DNA of 64,000 bases from Wuchereria bancrofti (taxonomy: Eukaryota; Nematoda; Chromadorea; Rhabditida; Onchocercidae), in assembly GCA_005281725.1 (NCBI GenBank), contig SSBO01000003.1, positions 5,394,495 through 5,458,494 on the forward strand, read 5' to 3'. Positions 1 through 12,200 of this stretch are shown here, in pieces. The notes beneath the pieces are model-generated. The model saw only the letters and a list, made by a program, of their open reading frames with translations, was not told where the DNA came from and searched no databases. Made by a program: the position numbers and the translations under genes. Numbering within the stretch: the first letter of the stretch is position 1; each line of letters opens with the position of its first letter.

Positions 1-566
1 ACTATTAATAAAAAATAGGGAAAAAAAGATTTGAGCGTAGCCATTGTGAGCGGCGGTCGTATTTGGTTCTTGGTAAAACTATGCACTCTTGAATATAAGT
101 AACCTTATATAGTATTAAAAACAAAATATATGATCTACAATAAGCAGTTGACTTGCAGAGAGATCAACCTAACAAAGAGCTGTTGATCTCGTTTACATTA
201 GAAATAAGTATGAATGGTTTTCTATGTGAAATAAGGATTTTTGATTTCTAGGGACTAATGCAATTTTATTTATATAATTTATAAGTTATTTGGAGGTTCC
301 CGAGACTTATTTCTGGTTTCGTAACACACCGTACTGGTCTCCAAGCATTTGTGAAACGATAACTATCTGCCGGATTACGATATACCGGTAGAACTATATA
401 CACAATGTTGTAACTAGTAATGGTAGTTTGTTCTTCCCAAAATACAGCACACTTCTGATGTCGTCAATTGCTTCTCCATTAACTAAAATTTGTAAATTCC
501 CATTTCGGAAGCAATCTTTTCTATGCATACAGATATTTCGATTTTAGTGTGAAAGACTTGAGTTTT

Positions 567-628
567 CCAGGGTTAGTGCAACTGAACTCAGTTGTGCAAC
601 TGGGTTAGTCCAGGGTTAGTGCAACTGA
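567..628. repeat. 19-bp direct repeat, two copies
   Basis: The 19-base unit CCAGGGTTAGTGCAACTGA occurs at 567-585 and again at 610-628, identical in both copies. A partial unit with GTGCAACTGGGTTAGT lies between them. It looks like a local slippage duplication in non-coding DNA and no function is indicated. Confidence 0.85.
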
Positions 629-825
629 GCTTTCGATGACGAAAATAAATTCCAGCTCTTTGTTAAACTTCGTTTTTGTCGAGTGTTCAATTACTTTGAC
701 TTTATTTACCAGCAGAACCATCTCGGTTTGTTGTCTTTTAGCATTCTCTGACAAATAAATGTTAATGCACATTTAGCGACACAGGAAGTGTCTCTCTCTC
801 TGAGTAAATTTTGTTTGTATTACTG

Positions 826-872
826 AATAAGGTGCAGATATGCCTTAACAAAAGGCATATCTGTACCTTATT
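826..872. repeat. Near-perfect 21-bp hairpin
   Basis: Bases 826-846 pair with 852-872 around a 5-base loop, with one mismatch in 21. The inner stem is AAGGCATATC on the right arm. The stem is too short and the loop too tight for a typical animal microRNA precursor. It may be a remnant of a small palindromic element or a transcribed structured site. A second hairpin of the same stem length lies at 8942-8990. Confidence 0.8.
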
Positions 873-1594
873 AATTAGTTGAAACAGTTCAAAATAAATT
901 GTTATGACGATACAAATATAACACACATCTTTGTATTACTAAAACAATTTCATGCACCATTCGTGTAACGTTTCCTAAGTTACACAGAAATCCGTGAATT
1001 CAACTTGATTATTGCTCATTGAAGCTTGTAATTAAGCTGTAAGCAGCAACTAATAAGCAAGCAGTTTTTACTTATTTGTTGATTTGTTAACTTTGCGTAA
1101 ATTACACGAAATATTATCGTCCATTCCTTACATTACTATCCTTACCATTTCCTTTAATTATTAGAAAAACTGAAATCGCTTCCATTATGTATGATAACCA
1201 CAAAAGGTCTGCGAAACATTCGAAATAAAATGGAAATGAAGTGAGTAACGTTTATAAATTCATAAAATTTTAGGTACTATCACCAAAGCTTTTTTTGAAA
1301 ACATTTGAAGTTCTGCAATAAGTGATTACATATCTCTGCATAAAGGTAGCCAAGAATTCAATTTAGTTCGGAAAGTAATATGGATTGTTCAGAAAGACAG
1401 ACAGTTAAATTTTATGGTAGGAGTCTGAAATTTGTATTGAATTTGTCCAGTGGATCAATTAATTCTGAAATCTGATATATTTAAAATTTAACTTCATTTT
1501 ATAAAAGTCATGGGAAGCTTGCAGTGATTTTTATGGTACAGGAGGAATAAACTAAAAGAAAAAAATCGGACTGAGATTTCTGGGATGGAAAAGT

Positions 1595-1652
1595 CGGATC
1601 ATGCGTACATGATTGAATGAGATCGGATCATACGTACATGATTGAACGAGCT
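1595..1652. repeat. 29-bp tandem repeat, two copies
   Basis: Two head-to-tail units of 29 bases at 1595-1623 and 1624-1652 differ at only a few positions. The core CGGATCATGCGTACATGATT contains the palindrome ATCATGCGTACATGAT. The copies lie in non-coding DNA. Confidence 0.8.
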
Positions 1653-4600
1653 GACGTGATGCATGCCATTGAAGTCTAGTATCCAAATCAAGATACATTT
1701 GTAGCATCTTCAGCAAGAAGTTAATGTCGGAAATTAATTTTACCTTCATTGTACTATGCGATCGTGACCTAATGCAAGTAATATCTCCAATTACTCCAAG
1801 AACCAACAATTTTATGAGTCATTTGAGAGGAATAGTTAGGAGAAAGAGTAGAATTAATTACAGAAGTCTTCATGTAATATTACTTGTAATAAAAATGGAT
1901 AATATCTTCATCTTGTTGAAGTCAAATAAGTGCCGCAACGATTACCGATTCAGCCGATCGGCCTACGATTGCCCTGCCATGTCATGCTGCGAGCGGATCT
2001 TTTCGATTGCCTTGTGGAGTACATCTGTACGTTTGTAGAATGGACCTTTTAATATGCTAATTTGTTCGGATTATGGATATATATATTAATTTTAGTAATA
2101 GGTTTGTTGGCATTCGAATAAATATGTTTGAGATAGCTGTCAATGTTCGTGTCATTTCCTCCAACTAAATTTGAGTAGAACACTCTCGATCCTCACTCGT
2201 ATAGGTTCATTACCTTCCTTAGAAAGCTTTCCGGTGCATCCCGGTTTCATATAATTTAAAATCTTTTCATAATGACTTTAAAAAAAAATTTAGTTAAATT
2301 ACCTATGGTTGGGCGTGTACCTTCCAATTAAAATTAATAATAATTGGTGTCATAAAAAATAATTTGATGTCAAGACACTGTGAGAAAATTGACATTTTCA
2401 AATTGATATATTATTACGACATTCATGTTTTTCGTAAGTTTGTACAGTAAGTGAAGCCAACTTTAGTTTTGTTTACAATTTGAAGAACTGGGTAATATGT
2501 GCTACCCATCGCTATCAGCATTTATTGATCCACTTACGAATACATGAAGCTTTAATTTAATGGATGATAACAATAGCACATTCCCACGATCAAATAAAAA
2601 GGTATTATTTCAGTAGTATTCATTCTCGAAATGACTGATTAAATTTTAACCTCAATAATGCATCAGTTTACCAATCTTTCTGCGAAACTTCGTAAGACTA
2701 AATTGTAAAACTTGATCGTCATAAACAGCACAGAAGTGAAAGGCTCAAGTACCGACCACAACATCTCGAGAAAGAATGAATTATTAACATATTGGGTACC
2801 CACTTGTAATTCGCTGATTGAATTAAATTAACAACATTGCTCCTCCTGTCCTCTTCGAAATCTCAGTGTGTTGCGTTTCTTCGGTACTTTTGCCCTCTTT
2901 GTTCGATTTTTTCTTTAAAAATTTAGTTTGTTCACTTGTTGAATGAACTCACATATACGTTACGTATAGTTCCTATTTTGATTAGAGTCCGTGAAGTTGT
3001 CTCTATCGGACGTCACTCTAATACATTATGTTTGGTTCAGCTCATCTCATAAATAAGTAAACTTATAGCATTTTCTTGACAGATTATTTGATCAGAAAGT
3101 AAGATATAGAAAAGATAGAACAGATCTTTTCCGAAACTTTCAATATCAATCAAATTGTAAAGCAACTAAATTACCATGATTGATAGCCTCAGTATTTGTT
3201 GACTTGTTTCCTCTTACACGATACGATTATACTGTTAAAAATTTTTATTTTTATGTTGATTATTCAGTTCTTCCAAATGACAGAACGTCTCTTAAAATAT
3301 CGATTAATAATATCTCTTAAAATAAAGTTCATAGTATTCCAACTAAGTTGGACGAAAAAAAAAAACCAACTTTATCTTGTCAACAATTATTCGGTTATCA
3401 AAGTTTTTTTTGTAGGATTTCAAGAAAATGGAAATTTTCAAATTTTCTGCACGAATAATGTCGTAGCCTATTCCATTCATTTCATTAAATTTGTGCCATT
3501 CATTTCAAATTCTGCAAATAATTGATTTGAATTAACAACAAGTAAATTCCATCCTAATAAAAGCGGGGATGGAATGGGTAAGACTGCGCGAAAAGACATC
3601 ATTCGTTGGCTTTATTCAACTTATTGTTGAGTGCCAATGAAATGACCTGGGGGTTTGTTTCACAGCTAAATCATTAGTGATTGTCATTAAAGAGTGTTGA
3701 CAATGACCATGAAGACGATATAGAGAGGTGAGATGGAAGAAGAGAGTCGTGTCCAAGCTGTCCAGCACTAATTTAGCTAATTTGTTTTGGTGCTTCGAAT
3801 GTCTTCATGGGTTGTTCACAGTAGGAAGTAAATGATCAACATTACCGTCAGTTCAGCAGCAGCTGAATGCGGTAAGTCGCTGTTAACTGTCATCTCAATA
3901 AAAATTTCTCTTTCTCAATCAGCATCGCATTATCACCTCATCAAAATTGAAAGAAGTACTTTCGTCCAAATATTTTACTCAGAAATCATCTAAAATATTT
4001 TGAATTAAGCCTGTTGATTGCTCAAACATTGCGCCAATATTATACCAGAAGTGATTGTTTGTTTTCATTGTGAACTTTAGGAAAATCGTAAGAAACTCGG
4101 CATAAATTAGACTTCACTTCTGAATTTAGAATAGTTGTTTCAAGAACATTTCGAGTTTCAAACAGCATATTTGAAAAGACATCATTTATCTTCAAGCTGC
4201 TGCTTTTTGGAAATGAGTTCAAGACAATCTTTCTTGTGCAGAAGACTTCCATCTTCACATAATTTATATTCCTCAAATACCAAAGTTCCACAATATCCGC
4301 GTTATTGTTTGATAGCAAATTAAATTAATGAAAGCACTGTTCCTTTCTTCTTCGCTCCTATTCCCGCAAGAGTCATTTCCATTATTCGATACCAGCATTT
4401 CATATAACATTGCAACCTATCCAGGACGTTCATCCTTTTAGAGCTTATGGGAAACCATATAATTAAGAGCCCAGGCAATCAAATTAGCATTTTTAGTTTC
4501 AAGCTGTCATCCCTAATAGAGTTGTAAAGGATGAAATACAATAGCTATTCAGTAAATTCAAATTTACTTGAAGCACAATTCTGTTGTGTAAGGAGGAAGA

Positions 4601-7600
4601 TATGAGGAAGATAGGATGTGACCCCAAACAATATATTTGGTGTCACATGACACCATTATTTATAGCTTATTTTATATCTACATAATTCGAATCACAGTTA
4701 ATAATCTATTTTTAGAATCAGTGGTTAAATGCAAATTATAATCGTTTTTGCATGCTTGATTACTGAGTAACAGTTATAATTGAAACTAATCTATATGAGT
4801 TCGATTTTTAGAGAGATATAATATTTTGCACTGAAACTACAAATATAAATTAAAGCTGATTGGTGTCAAGTTTTTAAATGTTTATTTGGAAGAAACAAAG
4901 AAATCCAAACTACCCAATCATTCAGAACAATGAGTCATCCCATGACGTGGTGGAATTGAAGCGATCTGAATGAATGATTCTAATGTCAGCAGCCATCAAT
5001 CCATTTTCCTTATCGCCTCAGCTTATCAGTAGTTGCATGTATCCATGTCTGTGATACAGTATGAGTTAAGAGTGGATTTTACAGAAGTGAAAGGAATAAT
5101 TAATCATTTTGACTGACCATAATTCCTGTATGAAGCATTTATCAAAAGCACTTGTGTTTCCTCTTGTATATGCCTTTCTTTTTACTGAACATATATATAC
5201 CGAAGCGGAGATGTCTTTTTGTCGTGTCCTTTCTGATTGTGTAATCAACAAATAAATGAAGAATATAGAAGAACAATATTATCCCTTGCAAGGTCATGCT
5301 GATTCTCTTCTGGTCAGATCACAAGCATTCTCAACTTTTAGCAAAAGCTTATAAATGATTGTCTTCTTCCCAGCAAAAATAAATATTGCATGTCTACCGA
5401 TAGCATTTATCTCCGTACTGTTAAGTGGCATTTTATGTCTTGCAATGTCAACAGAGTTAGCAGTTAGGGCCACACTAATCCACAAAAAAAAAAAAAATCC
5501 CGCAGTAGTTATTAGTATTTATTGAGAGTTTTTAAAAGAATCTAATAACTCTATCACTTTTTATTTTTCATGCAAATGAAAAGCAATCCTTTTGGTGAAC
5601 TTCGTGACAGTAATATATTGATACTGTAAAACAGAGTTTTCGATAAAGTGGATTAACACCAATTTTGCATGGAACTTCACTGATCGACCTTCAAAACCAA
5701 TTCAACTTGTCTTTCTGTTATACTTGTTTGTCTATTTTATTCATTTATAATGACGATTGATTGTTGTCCATCAGCCTATCCGCATCTTCTTTAATCACTT
5801 ATTCTTCTCCTTTCACCTTTCTGTTCTACCTTTTGGTGGCTCTTGGCTGTATTAAACAAATCTTGTAAACGGTCACTACCGATATCATCGATGACAACTG
5901 ATGAAGACTTGCTCACTGACCTGTCGCCTCTTCCCATCTGCAAATTAATTTTTACTTATTGCAGAAACACATTCATCCGTCCATACCAATATGACTTTTT
6001 ATTGCTTAGTAATTCCTAATTTCAATACATTTATTTGCTAAATTTGACCGATTTTCAAATGTTTTAAAATTAAAGTAATCGATTAAATCTTAATACATCT
6101 GTTTATTCGCAAGCATAATGGCAGACACAAAAATACTCATTTAAAAGATACACAAAACAATAAATGCACTATACATTTCAAACAAAATACAGTTCCATCA
6201 TGTACTATTCTACACGATGGAAATTTTCACAGACCGACTTCTTGTTTTTGAAGCCTTGATGAATGAAACTCTACTTACAATCTTAGTACTTACACTAATT
6301 AGCATAGCTAATTAGTTCCACAATGAATGAGTTCTATATGAATCTAAAATCCCGAGTGGTTCTAGCAAGCTAACTTTGCTCTTCTTTTAATCCCAATTTG
6401 TTCAGCATTTTCCTCCTTCAATTTTTTATCATCGTCTTGCAGAAGAAATCTTTTACAGTATATGAAGAAATTCTGTTACTTTTGCAACTCATTATTTTAA
6501 AATTCTTTTTTAAAAGCTGGAAAAGTTTTTTGTCCTTGGTAGAAGATGACAATTTTGTATTTTTAGGTTGTCGCAATTACCTACTTTTTTCTCCCATTCT
6601 TCTCTTTTTACTAATATTTACGCATGCATCATTTAGCAGATGCATTACTGCTATAATGCAAGAATTTTGTTCAAATTTCGACAAGATTTCACTCAACAAA
6701 GGCAACCTTTCTTCTGCATTTTTGAGTTTTTTCCGCTCCTTTTATTTCAAAAATGAAGAATTCTTTTTTCTTTAATCTATCGTTCAAAAGCTGCAACAAA
6801 AAAATTTACTGAAATATAAGAATATATAATTTATATGGTTTTTATACAGTTATAATTTATACGGTCGATTATCTAATTTATTTTCTTCGGGTTCTGCAAT
6901 ATTGACAATTTGATCACAGTGGTGAACTTCAATCTTCAGTAGATCATTAGTCAATCATCAGACATCGATTCGGATCGTTTCAGTTTTTCCAACACTATTT
7001 TTAATTGTTCTTTTATTTCATTTAGAAATCTCATATTCCTTGTAGCTTTAAAAAGTAATTTAAAAGATATCTGAATAATTATTGTCCTGTAACATGGTAT
7101 TCTGCTCATTTATTAATAATCTAATTCAGTTTTCAAGAGCATAATTTGCTTTTGTGCATAGAGAAATGTCCTGTCACATTGACAGACAATGACGACATCT
7201 CCATCCAATAATAACCGTAATAGATTCATGAAGACAGGACGAATATTTCGTGCGCATATGGTCTGTCTGTCACTATACCTGATGTTACACAATTGTTCGA
7301 TCCAAGGGTAGACAGGAAAACCATGTAATTAAGGCCATCTGAGTACTCACTTTGATTGCTTTTTCAGTGCACTGCAATGAAATGACATTTTTCGCAATTA
7401 GTGAAATTCGATAGTTTCCAGCAATTGCTAATATATTTTGATTTGGAAACAAAGTGTTCCATTTGTTTCATTTCTACGAAAAATAAGGAAGATGGAGAAA
7501 AAGTTTCAGTTTGAAATCAGTCTTGAACTCGTTCTGAACAGGAAATGTAAGAGCAGCATTTAAAAGGCAGGCACACAACAAAAATAAATTGGGAATAGTG

Positions 7601-8625
7601 CAATTTGATAAGCTGGCTTTTTAGCAAAATGTAAGTTGAAATGCTTCTTCGTCCGCTTACTTCGTTACTCGTCTCTAAGCAGCAAAACTTTATGCTCTTA
7701 GTTAAGTGAGCTGTTTGAATACTTTCAAATGTAGAAAATTTTTGCAAATTTATTTGGACTAAGTAACTATTAACGATTTTATACTTATGGAAGATAAAAA
7801 GATTGCAAATCGGGCAGGAGAATATTCTTTCCATTTTGGAAAAATATTACATTCTGCAAATCTAATTCAAAAATATTCTACGATTGCTAATGCAAAACCA
7901 CTTAAGAAGTGGGTTGTTGTACCTTTTCATTAAATATTTCCAAATAATGGTCATAATGACGAAGATAATATTAGAGTGTCGAGAAGAAATAAGGAAGATG
8001 GAGAATAGTGGCGGATGTTGATAGTTTCAGAAAGATGAGTAACACAGTACAGTGGCCAGCACTTGATTGTGGTCAAACCTCTCGGAATGAAAAGAAAAAT
8101 TGAAGTTCTTGGCACTTTGGGAAACAGAGAATGTATGAAGTGAGTCTTCAATATAATTTTGCTCGTCTATCTTCCTACTCCAAGTAGACTGAGAAACTGA
8201 AATCAAAATTTTCATTGTCCCCAAAACTTACAAATTTGAATGAAGCTCTTTTATATCATCATTTAAACAAATATTCTAGTATTTAGAAAACACTTTCGAT
8301 TAGAGGTCACATTAATAACCACATATTATTTGTCAAAATTAGATTTTGTAGTTGGAATTATTTGGGAAAAAGTAGATGACGAAGAAAATTTTCCGTGATA
8401 TTCTGGAAACTCTAGCTTTGAAATAATACTTAGTGACATATTTTTAAAGAAGCCATCTTTTGGAATTTGGTATAAAGCATATGTTTATGAAACTATTCCT
8501 AAGTATCATGCCTTAGTCAAAGGTTGAGGAATACTATTATGTTTAATTTTTTCAAGCCACACAATTCTAAAGTCGAATTGTGAATAACATTTACATAATA
8601 AACATTTCGAATTGGTAGTTTCTAG

Positions 8626-8676
8626 CTGGTGTCAAATTATTAAACTGATGTCAAACTATAACTAGTGTCAAACTAT
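8626..8676. repeat. 15-bp interspersed triplet repeat
   Basis: Three copies of a CTRRTGTCAAAYTAT unit lie at 8626-8640, 8645-8659 and 8662-8676, separated by 2-4 bases. They differ at two or three positions. This is a short degenerate tandem array in non-coding DNA. Confidence 0.75.
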
Positions 8677-8941
8677 ACGGGGAGTGGATTGATCAGCATT
8701 ACCCAGTAAAGTGATGACCACTATCTGCGTCAATCTGAAACTCGTCAATAGATTTTTGCATATCCTTTTCCTTCCAGTGCACATTTAAACTAATCCGATG
8801 AATAACATAAATCAAGATTTTTTTTTGCATGCATTCCATTCATTTTTAAAAGGTTATTCAAATCAAAAATTTATATTACCTTCAGTTTCTTTTCTGCATT
8901 GTTAATCAAAACACTTTAACACATTATCACTCCATTATCAC

Positions 8942-8990
8942 TCAACTATTAAATGCATAACAGTAATAGTGTTATGCGTTTAATAGTTGA
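8942..8990. repeat. Near-perfect 21-bp hairpin
   Basis: Bases 8942-8962 are the reverse complement of 8970-8990 with one mismatch, around a 7-base loop (GTAATAG). The stem length equals that of the hairpin at 826-872, although the sequence differs. Nothing coding lies near it. Confidence 0.8.
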
Positions 8991-9207
8991 AAATAAATTA
9001 TAAATGACCTACAAATTTCTCTTATCAATTTTTGTTATAGATAACTAGACTTTAATTGTTAAATTTAATCGTTCTTACGACAGTCAAATGTTCGCTAAAA
9101 TGGTGAACCTGAGTTCATCATCATTTACTAAATTACTTGGAGCTGAATGAGCGGTTAATCTTTTTAAATGATATTTAAAAATATCACAACAGATTTTTTT
9201 AATGGTT

Positions 9208-9243
9208 CGAATCAATTGCGATGATCGAATCAATTGCGATGAT
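9208..9243. repeat. Perfect 18-bp tandem duplication
   Basis: CGAATCAATTGCGATGAT is repeated exactly at 9208-9225 and 9226-9243. A perfect duplication in such A+T-rich DNA suggests a recent slippage event. Confidence 0.85.
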
Positions 9244-12200
9244 TGTCGCATTTCATGACATTAATATGAGAAGTAAACAGGAAAATACAGATGTATCACT
9301 CTCGGTACAATTAATATGGCCTATTACAATGGTGAAATTATTGGGTCTGGCTTGTTGCTGACCTTATATACTTGATTCTCAGCTTGTACCTTTCATAACC
9401 CCAACAGAAACGGATTAATGGCAACGATAAACATCCAAATCACAAATTATTACACCTTTTTCAAATGCGTTATTGTTGTTCCGACAAATGAAGTATTACT
9501 ATTTCCAAAAATCTTGTAGTTTTACATTTAAACTCTAATCCATATTTCGTCCTCGTCATTTGTTTCGTTTTAATTTCAAGAATTCTCTTAGTCTACTTCA
9601 TAAATCTGCATAGTAAACTTTTAAACTTCATTTATAAATTGAAGTTTTCATAAGACAGAGAAGATATAAGGCCATATAAATAATCGATCCAATTCATTTA
9701 TCATCTTCAATACCTCACCATCGGTAATACTAATGTGACTGTTGTAAGATTGAGAGTTACACAACAAGGTCATAAATTTGCGTTATTATGGTCAATGGCG
9801 TCTTTTACAACATCCAAAATTAAATGAAGATATGATGGATAGAGGAAAACGGAAGTTTTTAGTTTTAAGAACTACAACATATCATTCAATGATATGTGAT
9901 TACGTAAAAAAAAGATCATCACTTCTCAGTTTGCTCCTGTCATTTCATAAGATTAAATTCTTTTTTTCTATATTTCTATCTTAACTTTTTAAAGCATTTG
10001 AATCAAATTATACATAACTTCCTTGTACCAATTTCTTGAATTAGTTTTCCTTGTAGTCGGAAATTTTATTGCTATATTTCGACCAGCTATTTCATAATAT
10101 TTCTCATTTAGCACTTCGCGTCTTTTATTAATATGCAATACTAAAAATTGGAAAATCAAATATATTTAATAAATACCGTTTCATTCCTATTTTTACAGCA
10201 CAAAAGTGTTGAATAATTAAGGGACATAGTTCATTTGTTTGTTTGGAGATCAATTAAGAATCATCCCGCTGAGTAATATTTGTGTTGCGATCACTGTCAA
10301 GATTAAAGTTCCTTTGAAGTAGTGGTCAGTGATGGTGCAACAAATATGCGGCGAAATGTTCACATATGGGTACTTTGGAATCTGCTCTATTGACCCGGAA
10401 AATAGTCAGTACTGTGACTTTCCTTAATTTCGTTAATGGGAACATTTTAACCTTACAAATGATTTCTAATCTTTCTCCAAGAAGTCCTCAAATTTCCAGA
10501 AATTAGACTCTTTAATTTTTGTATTCCTAGAGCATGTAATGTTTGTATATGTATTTAACAAAAGGGTTAGTCTAAGTGATCACTGACACGTGTCATTGCC
10601 TCTCTTTAACCACTGCAGAACAGGATTTAACATATAATTGTGTCAAGTTAATAGCAAAAGATATAATAATAAGCTGAACCATTTATCAGAGCTGTTGAAT
10701 GCTGCACTCGACATTATTTTGAATGCAGCTTTCGATTAGGAATATCACTAGGGGTGTACCAAACATTGCAATACCATGCGGTATCTATAAGTTCAGAAAA
10801 CGATGAAAGGTCATTAATCATTTTGATTTCTGTCTGTCTATACTACAACAAATAAATTAATTGCCGTCAATTAATTCTTTTCTCTTCCTTTGTTTAGAGG
10901 ACCCTTTCCTCCCCTGCTCATTTTCTCTACTTTTTTAATCTTATCTTCTCTTTCCTGACCACTACTCTTAATTCATGAAATTGAGAAACACGCCTGTATG
11001 ACCAATATTCTTTTGTCTTTTGAAATATTTCTTTTCTGATATTTGCTAATAATAAAGTCCTGTGAATATTGAACCTATTTGATAAGTTTTTGGAATTGCT
11101 GTCAGAATTATCAGAATTACCATTTCGCTTTCTCAACAATCGAGCAAAATTTATAAAACTTTAAGAAATATTTAATCCTTGCATTAACTTACTTGCCAAG
11201 CTCGTTCGGATCCATGCCTTTCTGAAATATTATTAGCTCACATAATATACAAATTTGCCGAAATTTTCTTCCCCAAATTAAAATTTTTTTTTTTAGAAAA
11301 ACCGTTCAACAATGAAATTCAATTAAATTCTCACAAAATCTATTTTAAAACTTCTAAAGAATCATCTGTTCAAAATGTATCTGTAAAAACAGTTGCAAAA
11401 TGATGAATATTAGATTCGAATACTAGTAGTGATATCGGTTATGAGGAAAGCTTCGAGGCTTATGCAAATCTCCGTTCTCCAATCTTCTCATTATTCAAAG
11501 CTTATCCTCTTCTTCCGGTCCAATCATCCTACACGATCCCGTTCTCACATGTCTGTTCTCATCTTTTTCCATTCTCTTTTTCCTAGCAATCTCAGGTCAT
11601 TGCATTTCAAATGTAAATCTTTTGTTTAAAGGGGGCGTTGAAACACATATGGCATGTTTAAAGCATGTTTAAATCCAACCTAACAAGCAGCTGTTGCAGT
11701 TAAAAACCGTTGTTATTCTTTCTTTTCCTGTTTTTCTGCCTTTTCTAAACTTGTCGATATCGAGAAGGTAAATTGACTTATTCAGAATACAATGAAAATG
11801 GTAGCCTGTAGTTCAAAATGTTTAATTTATAAAAATGAAACAGTTCGAATTGAATTATGTTGAATAGTAAGGCGGAAGACGCACAATGGATTTAACTTAA
11901 TCTTTGCCAATTACATATAACATAATGTCATTTCTATTCTAAATTATATCTTAAAAGAAATTCAGTTATTAGATTTTAAGGATAGAACAAAAATATTCAA
12001 TAATATGCAACGAAAGAAAAATAATAAGACCCAAAGAAATTGATCTATGCCTAACACAAATATTAATCCCAAGTGAAATCATTGCAACTGTTATACTACG
12101 AAATATTCATTTTGACTTTCCTATTCTACTCCTAGCACTATTCAATTTTCTTAATTCATTCATTCCTTCCGTACCACTGTCATTTACACGCTACCCACAA

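Noticed and set aside
1724..2038. 104-codon open frame on the + strand
   Set aside because: No family resemblance, no acceptor or donor context, and it overlaps a slightly shorter frame on the other strand; both look like chance.
6398..6775. 125-codon open frame on the + strand
   Set aside because: It is T-rich with a Phe/Leu/Ile bias, begins with a TTG rather than ATG, has no domain and no splice partners.
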